Part shown: piece by piece, positions 1 through 7,119 of the stretch
Layout: each line of letters opens with the position of its first letter
How positions within the stretch are numbered: the first letter of the stretch is position 1
From: CAYMRB01 sp964392615
GTDB taxonomy: Bacteria; Planctomycetota; UBA8108
Direction: 5' to 3'
NCBI GenBank assembly: GCA_964392615.1
Contig: CAYMRB010000083.1
Location: 1-27,035 of the forward strand
Length of the DNA: 27,035 nt
Program-made: the position numbers and the translations under genes
Notes under the pieces: generated by a model
The model's database searches: none
The model's input: only the letters and a program-made list of their open reading frames with translations
Told to the model about the DNA's origin: nothing

Positions 1-69
1 GAGTTCTGGCAACGAAGAGCTCGGGCGAAACGGCCGCTTCTGCGCCGGATTGCCTCCTTCGACGGATGA
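1..69 (+). CDS. 3' end of an unidentified gene (partial)
   Basis: The first reading frame is open from the window edge to a TGA at 67-69 and encodes 22 residues ending RRIASFDG. This TGA overlaps the ATG at 66-68 of the next gene in an ATGA arrangement, the form taken by three undoubted gene junctions elsewhere in this window. The fragment is basic (seven arginines and lysines) and too short to assign to a family. It could be chance, because the downstream gene has an alternative start with a better ribosome site. Confidence 0.35.
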   Translation, partial: EFWQRRARAKRPLLRRIASFDG

Positions 70-482
70 CTAGACGAGGGGAGAATCCCGCCGTGGCATC
101 GAGAAAGCGTCGCAAGAAACACGTCCCGCCGCTCTTGGTCTTCACGTTCGCGGCGGGCGCGATGACGGCGGTGATCACGATCCTGCTGCGGTTCCAGGCC
201 GACCTGCACTGGATTCCGTCGTATCTGCTGGGCATCAACGCGGCGACGTTCGCGTTCTACGGCTACGACAAGCTGATCTCCGGCCGCAAGCTGCTGCGCG
301 TCCCGGAGCAAGCCCTGCACCTCTTCGCGTTCCTCGGCGGCACGCCTTGCGCACTGCTCGCCCAGTATCTGTTTCGCCACAAGACGGTGAAGAGGTCGTT
401 CCGCACCGTATTCTGGCTGCTGACGGTCGTGCAGCTCGCGGCCCTCGGCTGGGCGCTGTGGTACTTCTACTGGCGCCACTGA
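66..482 (+). CDS. DUF1294 family small membrane protein
   Basis: The 138-residue protein has a basic N-terminus (RKRRKKH, about residues 13-19) followed by hydrophobic segments near 23-42, 50-65, 85-101 and 115-135. The family signature is visible: YGYDK near residue 66, then RVPEQALH, the LGGTPCALLAQ glycine patch, and FRHKTVKRSF. These match the DUF1294 family of inner-membrane proteins, whose biochemical role is unknown; some members are fused to cold-shock domains, which this one lacks. Two starts are possible. ATG at 66 overlaps the preceding TGA. GTG at 93 has a good purine-rich ribosome site, GGGGAG at 78-83, nine bases upstream. The gene is convergent with the next one, with only 45 bases between them. 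Confidence 0.85.
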   Translation: MTRRGENPAVASRKRRKKHVPPLLVFTFAAGAMTAVITILLRFQADLHWIPSYLLGINAATFAFYGYDKLISGRKLLRVPEQALHLFAFLGGTPCALLAQYLFRHKTVKRSFRTVFWLLTVVQLAALGWALWYFYWRH

Positions 483-527
483 GGCGCGCTGCCTCGGCTG
501 GCCGGTGCCTCGCGAGCGGACGCCGGT

Positions 528-1505
528 TCAGTAGCACTCGCGGCCCTCGTCGCGAGAGGTGCCGCAACCGTACTCGCCGCGCAGGCGTGTGAACTCGGCC
601 AGGACCTCTCTCTGCGCGCCCGCCGCCAGATAGTCGCGGCTGCCGTAGAGCCGATCGTACAGCGGCACGAGCGCGGGGAACTCGTCGCGAAGCCAGGGCA
701 GAAAACAGGCGCGGGTGGCTGGCCGCAGGAAGAGCGCGTTCGGAAGGACATCGCGCGCGCCCGCTTCGAGCGCGGCGACGAACAGAGGGCGCAGCGCGCT
801 CTCGCTGTCGTTGATGCCCGGCAGGATCGGCATGCAGAAAACGCTCGTTCGCAGACCGGCCGCGCTGAGCGCTCGAAGCGTCCGGAGCCTGGCGGCGGGA
901 TCTGGCGCGTTCCTCTCCAGCCGACGCGAGAGCCGCGCGTCGACCGTCGTCAGGGTGACGTGCACGGTCAGGCGGTGGCGGCGATCGACCTCCTGAAGAA
1001 GCCCGAGGTCGTGAACGACGAGCGGGGACTTCGTCGTGATCGAGAGCTCGAGCCCGTCGATCTCGCACAGTACTCGAAGCAGCGACCGCGTGACGCGGTA
1101 TCGCGTCTCTGCCGGCTGGTACGGATCGGTCGCCGTGCCGATCGCGATCGGCTCCGCCGCCAACGACGCCCGCTTCAGCCGCCGCCGCAAGGCGGCCGGG
1201 GCGCCTCGCTTGACGAAGATCCGCGTCTCGAAGTCCCTCCACCGTTCCAAGTCGAGATAGGCGTGCGTGTACCGCGCGTAGCAGTACGAGCAGGCGAACT
1301 CGCAGCCCCTGTAGGGATTGATCGTCCAGACGAACGGCAGACGCGGATTCGTGCACCGATTGAGAATCTCGCGAATCGCGAGCTCACGGTACTCGATCGG
1401 GTCGAGGTGGCGGCCGCTGCGAGACCGCAGCGCGTCGGCGTGCGGATCCGGCCTCCCGAACGGCGGCGGATCATCGAAGAACGTCAGCTGACGAGGAATC
1501 GACAT
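528..1505 (-). CDS. Spore photolyase-like radical SAM protein (PA0069/Rv2578c type)
   Basis: The 325-residue protein contains the radical SAM cluster motif CEFACSYCY (CxxxCxxC) after INPYRG, so it binds a 4Fe-4S cluster that cleaves S-adenosylmethionine. IGTATDPYQPAE, ITTKSP and the MPILPGIND segment are typical of the SPL-related subfamily often annotated as PA0069 or Rv2578c-like. The true substrate of that subfamily is not established; DNA photoproduct repair is known for SPL itself but should not be assumed here. ATG at 1505 is preferred. It has GGAGG six bases upstream, and the possible N-terminal extension from ATG 1580 (also with GGAGG) uses AGG-rich codons unlike the rest of the gene. 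A 138-base gap separates it from the LarA-like gene upstream. Confidence 0.85.
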   Translation of the reverse strand: MSIPRQLTFFDDPPPFGRPDPHADALRSRSGRHLDPIEYRELAIREILNRCTNPRLPFVWTINPYRGCEFACSYCYARYTHAYLDLERWRDFETRIFVKRGAPAALRRRLKRASLAAEPIAIGTATDPYQPAETRYRVTRSLLRVLCEIDGLELSITTKSPLVVHDLGLLQEVDRRHRLTVHVTLTTVDARLSRRLERNAPDPAARLRTLRALSAAGLRTSVFCMPILPGINDSESALRPLFVAALEAGARDVLPNALFLRPATRACFLPWLRDEFPALVPLYDRLYGSRDYLAAGAQREVLAEFTRLRGEYGCGTSRDEGRECY

Positions 1506-1643
1506 GGCCTTCCTCCCGGACGAACCTTGGGGTCCCTCCGGAGTCGGCCTCCTCGGACGACGGCGAACCGGCGCGGGCATGATCGCCTCCGAGAGGTTCG
1601 GAAGCAAGCCAGCGGTCGACGGATCTCCGCTCGGAAGCCCCGG

Positions 1644-2930
1644 TCAGGGCGTCGCGCCGAACGGCGAGACCACATAGCCGTTCGCGTCGAACTCCATCGG
1701 GCGAGGCGGACCGACGATCTCGACGCGGTCGTCGCCCTCGACCAGCGGCAGACAGGCTTCCGACAGCCACACGTTCTCGAGCGCCAGCGTGTCTCGTACG
1801 TGGACGAGCCGTGGCCCGCTCGCGCGGCGCCGGACCGTGCGCAGGCCGGCGACGAGCGCCTCGCGGTCGTTCTCCAACACGACGGGCGACCGGGCGCCGG
1901 CCGGAGCGTTCGCCGTGATGCCGTTGAGAGACGTGATCGCGTGGTCGACCTTGTCGTAGAACCGCCGCGTCGCGTACTCGACCATGCCCATCCCGATACC
2001 GTTGCCGTCGCTCTCGTCGCTCAGGTCGCTGACGACGATTCGCGTGATGCTCGGCTGCCCTGGCTGCCACGGAACGCCCGGCACATAGCCCTGCGTGTGG
2101 CGACCGATGATGTTCGTGTCCATCCCCGCGCCGGAGATGTTCTTGCCGAGACGCTCGCAGAACAGCACGTCGATCTCGTCGATCGGCAACCGCCCCGTCA
2201 ACGAGAACGCCTCGCGGAGGAGCTCCTCCTCCGTCGCGAAGAACGCGTCCGCGGCGACGCCCGCGATGCGCGCCGTTTCGTGGTAAGCGTTTTCGAGAAT
2301 CGCGAGGCCCGCGATCACCTTGCCGGTGTCGAGGATCCGTCCGGTCGCGCTGCGGATCGCTGCGCCCAGACCGATGTCGAAGATGTGGTTGTGGTACTCC
2401 TGCGCCCCCTCCAGCTTGCCGAGGCCGATGGCACCGATCTTCGCCAAGCCGCTCTCGATCGGCCCCTTGTAGTCCGTGTGCGGCTTGACGCGGTTCATCA
2501 GCAGCACCCCATCCGCCTGCCACGCCGTCTCGGCGATGAAGACCTCGACGCCGTCGTCGGTGACGCCGAGGCTACGCGTCTCCATCGCGGCCCGCACGGG
2601 AGCGCCGACCGCTTCTTCGGTCACGCCGAAGTGCGCGATCAGATTCGCCTGCCCTTCCGCCGTCGCACCGCCGTGGCTGCCCATCGACGGAATGATGAAT
2701 GGCTGGGCCCCACGCTCGCGCAGGTACGCGACCGCGGCCCGCGTGATCTCGGCGATGCAGGCGATCCCGCGGCTGCCGACAGTGATGCCGATCTCGGCGC
2801 CCGAGCGCAGCGCATCGGGGGCGATCACGCGGTCGAGCTCCGCGCGTACCGCCGGCGCGATATCGCCGACCCGCGGCCTGCTAAAGTGTTGGCGTACCGG
2901 GAACGTCCGCGGGATCTCCACCTCGGCCAT
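1644..2930 (-). CDS. LarA-like DUF2088 protein (lactate racemase N-terminal domain family)
   Basis: The 428-residue protein reads as a member of the DUF2088/LarA family. Recognisable blocks are IGITVGSRGI, IPSMGSHGGATAEGQ (the position of the LarA histidine block), NRVKPHTDYKGPIESGLAKIGAIGLGK (the second histidine and lysine region) and a long alpha/beta C-terminal half. Characterised LarA racemises lactate using a nickel pincer nucleotide made by LarB, LarC and LarE, none of which lies in this window. The substrate here is therefore unknown and nickel use is not proven. The ATG at 2930 has a close AGAGG ribosome site. The gene lies 68 bases downstream of the HEAT+VWA gene on the same strand and may be cotranscribed. 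Confidence 0.75.
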   Translation of the reverse strand: MAEVEIPRTFPVRQHFSRPRVGDIAPAVRAELDRVIAPDALRSGAEIGITVGSRGIACIAEITRAAVAYLRERGAQPFIIPSMGSHGGATAEGQANLIAHFGVTEEAVGAPVRAAMETRSLGVTDDGVEVFIAETAWQADGVLLMNRVKPHTDYKGPIESGLAKIGAIGLGKLEGAQEYHNHIFDIGLGAAIRSATGRILDTGKVIAGLAILENAYHETARIAGVAADAFFATEEELLREAFSLTGRLPIDEIDVLFCERLGKNISGAGMDTNIIGRHTQGYVPGVPWQPGQPSITRIVVSDLSDESDGNGIGMGMVEYATRRFYDKVDHAITSLNGITANAPAGARSPVVLENDREALVAGLRTVRRRASGPRLVHVRDTLALENVWLSEACLPLVEGDDRVEIVGPPRPMEFDANGYVVSPFGATP

Positions 2931-2998
2931 GGGACCTCTCTACTCCTCGATCAGAACCGGATCGGGCGGCGCCTTCTCGCGCCGGTACCGGTCTCCGA

Positions 2999-4936
2999 TC
3001 AGTATCGATCGACGAAACGGTACTGGCCGCCGTTCTCCGCGGCCAACTTCTCCAGCAGCGCCGACTTCTCGCCGAACGCGATCGTGTGGATCGTCACCGC
3101 GCGAACGCGGTTCTGCTTGCGAATCTCGGCAAGGATCGCGTCGGGATTCTTGATCCGACCGCGCGTCGGCACGCCGTCCGTCAACAGGTAAATCGTGTCG
3201 ACCCGCTTGTCCTTGAGTGCGAACTCGAGCGTATCGAAGACGTTCGTGCCGCTGCCGGTGTTGAGGTTCTGCACGTAGTCGACCGCCTTCGAGCGCCCCC
3301 GACCGTAGAGGGGCTGCAGCTTCTTCTGCCAGGCCTTGTACGTTGCGTCGAAGCAGATGATGTTGAGGGCCGTATCCGAAGGAAGCTTCTTGAGAAGGCG
3401 GGTCAGCTCGCGCTTCAGGACGTCGATCTTCATCGCCTTGCCGTCCTTGACCTTGTCGTCGCCCTTCTTCTTGCGCTTGCGCACTTTCGTCCTGCCGCCG
3501 CCCGTCTCGTCCTCGTCCTCCTCGAGGCTGCCCTCCTTCACCGGCACGACTTGGCGCATGCTACTCGATATGTCGACCAGGAATCCGAGGCGCTTCGATG
3601 ACACCTCGATGCCGAAGTAGCTCAAATCGCGAGCGATCTGCTTCGTCGCGCCTTCCGCCTCGCCGGTCGGGAACTCGAACTCGGCCTTGTTGAAGTCCCA
3701 CCACTTCGTCCAGTCCTCGGTCACCAGTCCCATGTTCTGGCCTGTGACCGTGGCGAGCGTCTCGAGAACCTTCACCTGGAAGCTCGGGTCTCTGGTCGTC
3801 CCCATCGCATCGATCAACGCGGCGACCATCGGCTTGTAGCGCACGCGCCCGATCGCCCGAAGCGCCACATTGCGCACGCTCGAGTCCCGATCCTTGAGGC
3901 CGGCGAGAAGCGCATCCATGGCGGCCGTGCTCTTCGGTGCCAGCGCGAGACTCCCCATCGCGACCGCGCGCGTTTCCGGATCCCGACTCTTGGACGCCTT
4001 GATCACCGAGGCGATCGCACCTGCCTCACCGGACGCTGCCAGAGCATCGAGAGCCTTGATCTTCGCTTCGAGACCGCCGCGTCCCTTCTCGATGACCTTC
4101 GCGATCTTCTCCGCCGTGTCGCCCAGGCCGATCTTCGACAGCGCTTCGATCGCGGCGCTCGACACGTCAGATGATCGATGGCTGACAAGCGTCTCGAGGT
4201 CGTCCCGCGCCTCGACGACCTTCAGCTCGCCGATCAGCTCGACGACGACGGCGAGACGTTCGGCGACCGACGCGACGGAAGAGACGCCCTCTTCGGCCAG
4301 CCATGTCTTGATCGCTGCGCTCTTCGATTTCCTGTAGGACGACACGATCGCCGCCTGGAGGTCGCGGTCGCCACCGCCGCTCGATTTCCGGCGGCTACTC
4401 CCCATCGACCGCAGCAGCGCCTTCAATCCGCCGAGGCTGTCGAGCTTGCCGAACACGCGTGCGAACGAAGCCCGCGCGGACGATGCGAGCTGCGGCCCGA
4501 CCGCGCGGACGAGATTCTCCTCCGCCGCGTCGAGCTTCCTCTCGGTGCGACGAAGCGCGTCCGCCACAGCCTCCTGCACCGGCTCGGGACGACGCATCAG
4601 CCCGCGAAGGAGGTAGTCCACCGCTCGGTCGCTCGAGTGCTTCAGAATCGGCGCTGCCATCGCCGCGCGGATCTCGGGCAAGACCTTCGCGTTGTCGATC
4701 TCGGTCGCGAGCCACTTCAGGGAGTCGTCGCTGTCGAGAGCGGCGATCTTCTCGAGAACTGGCCGGACGTGCTTGTCGACCTTGTCGCCGCGGCTCTTCG
4801 CCGCACCGCCGACCTTCGTGCAGGCCGCGCGATACTCTCCGACAAGCGAGCTGAGGCCGTCAGCGCGAACGACCGCCGGCGCGCACAGCGCGAGAAGGAC
4901 CGCGACACAAGAGGCTATGGAACCACTCTTCGGCAT
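2999..4936 (-). CDS. Secreted HEAT-repeat and von Willebrand factor A domain protein
   Basis: The 645-residue protein begins with a signal peptide (MPKSGSIAS, a hydrophobic stretch, likely cleavage after VRA near residue 25), so it acts outside the cytoplasm. Residues about 80-420 are a run of HEAT-like helical pairs (for example DSSVRNVALRAIGRV). A VWA domain follows from about 449, with an intact metal-ion-dependent adhesion site: DISSS at 455-459, the SGTN threonine near 115 residues later, and LTDGVPTRG near 585. A highly charged insert (EEDEDE, then RKRKKK) at about 465-503 sits directly after the first MIDAS strand. Such HEAT+VWA proteins with a WWDFNKAEF-like joining segment are common in Planctomycetota; their function is unknown, but binding of protein partners is expected. 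GGAG eight bases upstream supports the start. Confidence 0.85.
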   Translation of the reverse strand: MPKSGSIASCVAVLLALCAPAVVRADGLSSLVGEYRAACTKVGGAAKSRGDKVDKHVRPVLEKIAALDSDDSLKWLATEIDNAKVLPEIRAAMAAPILKHSSDRAVDYLLRGLMRRPEPVQEAVADALRRTERKLDAAEENLVRAVGPQLASSARASFARVFGKLDSLGGLKALLRSMGSSRRKSSGGGDRDLQAAIVSSYRKSKSAAIKTWLAEEGVSSVASVAERLAVVVELIGELKVVEARDDLETLVSHRSSDVSSAAIEALSKIGLGDTAEKIAKVIEKGRGGLEAKIKALDALAASGEAGAIASVIKASKSRDPETRAVAMGSLALAPKSTAAMDALLAGLKDRDSSVRNVALRAIGRVRYKPMVAALIDAMGTTRDPSFQVKVLETLATVTGQNMGLVTEDWTKWWDFNKAEFEFPTGEAEGATKQIARDLSYFGIEVSSKRLGFLVDISSSMRQVVPVKEGSLEEDEDETGGGRTKVRKRKKKGDDKVKDGKAMKIDVLKRELTRLLKKLPSDTALNIICFDATYKAWQKKLQPLYGRGRSKAVDYVQNLNTGSGTNVFDTLEFALKDKRVDTIYLLTDGVPTRGRIKNPDAILAEIRKQNRVRAVTIHTIAFGEKSALLEKLAAENGGQYRFVDRY

Positions 4937-5044
4937 GACGGCGCTCCACGTTTCTTACGGGATTCGATCTCGATCAGCGTCGACGAACGGGCGGAGCAGA
5001 CTTCGCCGCGCGGCGGTTTCTCCTGCTCCACCGACATCGACGTG

Positions 5045-5080
5045 TTCCGCGGACGTTTTATTGTAGTCCGACCCGCGGAA
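5045..5080 (-). promoter_or_regulatory. Putative promoter with palindromic operator-like arms for the HEAT+VWA gene
   Basis: On the minus strand, a good -10 box TACAAT (5065-5060) lies within an AT-rich patch that is unusual for this genome. It is flanked by perfect 8-base inverted arms, TTCCGCGG at 5080-5073 and CCGCGGAA at 5052-5045, separated by 20 bases. No good -35 box is seen at the right distance (TTCCCG only), which is compatible with an activated promoter. Transcription would start near 5053, giving a leader of about 117 bases before the ATG at 4936. The arms could bind a dimeric regulator or form a hairpin; this is inference from sequence only. Confidence 0.4.
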
Positions 5081-5124
5081 GCCGGGAACGGCGAATCGAC
5101 GGATTCGACGAGCGAACGTCGTCG

Positions 5125-5943
5125 TCAATGGCTCGCTTCGGCTGAGATCGTCGCGATTTCGACGCGGTTGCGACCGTTGCGTTTCGCCGCGTACAGGGCT
5201 TGATCGGAGAGCTTGAGAAGGTGTTCCGGGCTCTCCGGCGCGGCCGGTCCCGTGCTGGCGACTCCGAGACTCACGGTGACCTGACCGACCCCGTGCGGCA
5301 TCGAGCTCACCTGCACGCGAGCCCGAATGCGCTCGGCGACCTTCATGGCGCCGTCCTGCGTCGTCGGGGAGGTGACGACGATGAACTCCTCGCCACCGAA
5401 CCGCGCCGCGACATCGACGTCGCGGACGCTCGTCTCGATCGCGCGCGACACGCGACGCAGCACCTCGTCACCGATGTCGTGACCGAAGCGGTCGTTGACC
5501 GCTTTGAAGTGGTCGATGTCGATGCTGACGACCGCGAAGTGGTTACCGGACGCGATGAACGATTCCCAGCGGGCGCGCAGGACCTCTTCGATGTGCCTGC
5601 GGTTCGCCAGGCCCGTGAGGTGATCGTTCGACAGGAGCGCACGGAGCTTGCCAGCCAATGCGCGCTCACGCTGCATCTCCGTCTCGAGGTCCTCGATGAG
5701 AACGGACATCTGCGAGACGAGCTCGAGCTGGTGGCTCTGGTCCTGTCCGAAGAGCATCCAGCCGCTATCGACGCGTCGGAACGAATAGGACACGGCCCGC
5801 GAGCCGCTGCGCACGGGGTGGAGCAGCTCGATGTCTTCGGACTCGAGCTCTCCGGACCGCTCCCGGGTGCGGAGGTCGATCGCCGTCGCCGTCGACACGT
5901 ACTCGAGGAAGCTGTCCAACGGATCGGGTGCTTCCGCCAGCAC
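5125..5943 (-). CDS. GGDEF diguanylate cyclase (downstream part of an interrupted gene)
   Basis: The C-terminal domain makes cyclic di-GMP from two GTP. It contains the signature GGEEF at 183-187 (numbered from GTG 5943) and DHLTGLANRR at its start. The inhibitory RxxD site RDVD lies exactly five residues before GGEEF, so product inhibition is likely. Residues 1-70 are the rest of a PAS-like fold (ending DSGWMLFGQD), followed by a coiled-coil linker at about 75-105. No membrane segment is visible. The GTG at 5943 is the first possible start after an in-frame TAG but has no Shine-Dalgarno site, and the PAS-like fold clearly begins upstream of it. It is downstream of the VOC gene on the same strand and probably in its transcript. 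Confidence 0.75.
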   Translation of the reverse strand: MLAEAPDPLDSFLEYVSTATAIDLRTRERSGELESEDIELLHPVRSGSRAVSYSFRRVDSGWMLFGQDQSHQLELVSQMSVLIEDLETEMQRERALAGKLRALLSNDHLTGLANRRHIEEVLRARWESFIASGNHFAVVSIDIDHFKAVNDRFGHDIGDEVLRRVSRAIETSVRDVDVAARFGGEEFIVVTSPTTQDGAMKVAERIRARVQVSSMPHGVGQVTVSLGVASTGPAAPESPEHLLKLSDQALYAAKRNGRNRVEIATISAEASH

Positions 5944-6147
5944 GTGCGTCTGAAAGGACTGGCTGGCCGCGACGATGTTCTACTCCTCGTCGAGGATCAG
6001 CCAGTACAGCGAGGTTCGAGTCCCTTCGAGGTGTCGAATCACCGTCTGCCAGCAGGCCGACGGGATCGAGCTCGAAAGCCCCGAGGGAGCGCACGAGGTT
6101 TGCCTAGACTCGCTCTCGCAGTCGCACGCCGCTTCACAAGACGCCAT
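5944..6147 (-). pseudogene. Upstream in-frame remnant of the GGDEF gene, broken by TAG
   Basis: Reading upstream of GTG 5943 in the same frame gives NIVAASQSFQTH, then a TAG at 5982-5980, then SLYWLILDEE and 45 more codons back to an ATG at 6147. Joined together, LILDEE-stop-NIVAAS has the form of a PAS core strand pair, so one continuous 340-residue protein with a stop at codon 56 is the simplest reading. TAG ends at least four other genes here (the VOC gene, one kinase, the AsmA-like gene and tpiA), so general reassignment of TAG is unlikely. A nonsense mutation or a sequence error is more likely. The ATG at 6147 lies 18 bases after the VOC stop and lacks a clear ribosome site, so the true original start is uncertain. 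Confidence 0.55.
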
Positions 6148-6165
6148 CACCAATACTCGTGCTAG

Positions 6166-7119
6166 CTACTCGCTGATCTCGAACAGGTAGCCGGACGGAT
6201 CCTTGACGAGAAAGAACCGTTCCCCCGAGCTCGCGAGATCAGCGTCAAGAATCTCGACACCGGTCCGTACCGCGTTGTCGTGGTATCGGTCAAACTCTCG
6301 CACTCGGAGCACGAAAACCGCGCCCCAACCGAGCGCGGCCGGCGGCGGGCCGAGCCGATAAGGGTCGCCTGCCGCCTGGCGGTCGTGCCCGTGAATGGCG
6401 ATGCGTACGGCTTGCTGCCCGGCGGCCCCGGCAGCGGGCAGCTCGAACTCGGCATACCCCCGCGCCCGACGGCTCGTCCGCACGGGCTCGACGTTCAACA
6501 AGCGCCGGAAGAACTCGACGGTCCTCGCCGGATCCCGCGCCGCGAGACAGATCGCCGCGACGCCCGGACGTTCGAGCGGACGGCTGAAGGAGTTCGCCTG
6601 CAGACGGCCGAGAATCTCGGTCTGAGTGCTCTGGATGCGCCGAAGGTCGGTGAACCACTCGGTCTCGCCGACATACTCGCCTCGCACGCCGTCGTCGGGC
6701 GCCTGCAAAATCGCCTTCGACAGGTTGAGGAAGCTCTGCAACTCGCGACGGACGAGCGGGTCGTTCCAGATCTCCCGGAGAAACAGGAGCGAGTCGTCCA
6801 TCTCTCTCCAGAGTCGGCCGTATCGCGTTACGTAGTCGGCGGCGGCTTGCGGCTCGCTGCCGGCCGAGCGATACCAAATCGGCTGCGGATAGAAGTCCTC
6901 GCCGATCAGCGTCGGCGCGATGTAGAGATTCTCGAAGAACCCGGCCCGCAGGCACGTCACCGACTGCTCGACCTCGCCGCGCCGAAACGACTCCAACGCC
7001 GAGTTGAAGAGCTCGGCGGCGTTCGGTCCGCGTCCTGCGGCACGACGGGAGCCATCGCCGGCACCGCGCCCGGCGGTGCGATCCGCGCCAGCGTCGGCGC
7101 TCGTGTTCTCAGCGGCCAT
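6166..7119 (-). CDS. Two-domain protein with C-terminal VOC (glyoxalase/dioxygenase fold) domain
   Basis: The 317-residue protein has three parts. Residues 1-30 are low-complexity. An all-helical domain at about 33-175 contains FFENLYIAPTLIG and WYRSAGSEP; I do not recognise its function, though it looks like a TPR-type helical fold. A vicinal oxygen chelate domain lies at about 185-317 and ends KDPSGYLFEISE. VOC domains usually bind a metal through a histidine in the first strand and a glutamate in the last. The final glutamate is present, but the first strand reads VAAICLAARD without the histidine, so classical metal catalysis is doubtful. The start overlaps the FAH gene by 11 bases and has GGGAG just upstream, implying translational coupling and a shared pathway or assembly. 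Confidence 0.7.
   Translation of the reverse strand: MAAENTSADAGADRTAGRGAGDGSRRAAGRGPNAAELFNSALESFRRGEVEQSVTCLRAGFFENLYIAPTLIGEDFYPQPIWYRSAGSEPQAAADYVTRYGRLWREMDDSLLFLREIWNDPLVRRELQSFLNLSKAILQAPDDGVRGEYVGETEWFTDLRRIQSTQTEILGRLQANSFSRPLERPGVAAICLAARDPARTVEFFRRLLNVEPVRTSRRARGYAEFELPAAGAAGQQAVRIAIHGHDRQAAGDPYRLGPPPAALGWGAVFVLRVREFDRYHDNAVRTGVEILDADLASSGERFFLVKDPSGYLFEISE

Noticed and set aside
483..527. Possible bidirectional terminator between the convergent DUF1294 and radical SAM genes
   Set aside because: Only a six-pair stem with one wobble and a 13-base loop can be drawn, without a T-run on either strand.
2967..2984. Hairpin CGGCGC/GCGCCG with six-base loop between the HEAT+VWA and LarA-like genes
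   Set aside because: The stem is short for this GC content and no T-run follows on the minus strand, so I do not call it a terminator.
960..3191. A 743-residue open frame on the plus strand
   Set aside because: It runs antisense across the radical SAM and LarA-like genes and their gap. It is arginine-rich with no recognisable motif, as expected for a shadow of high-GC coding sequence.
5125..6147. General recoding of TAG as a sense codon
   Set aside because: TAG ends the VOC gene, the CHASE8-type kinase, the AsmA-like gene and tpiA at the expected family ends, so TAG is a functional stop in this genome.
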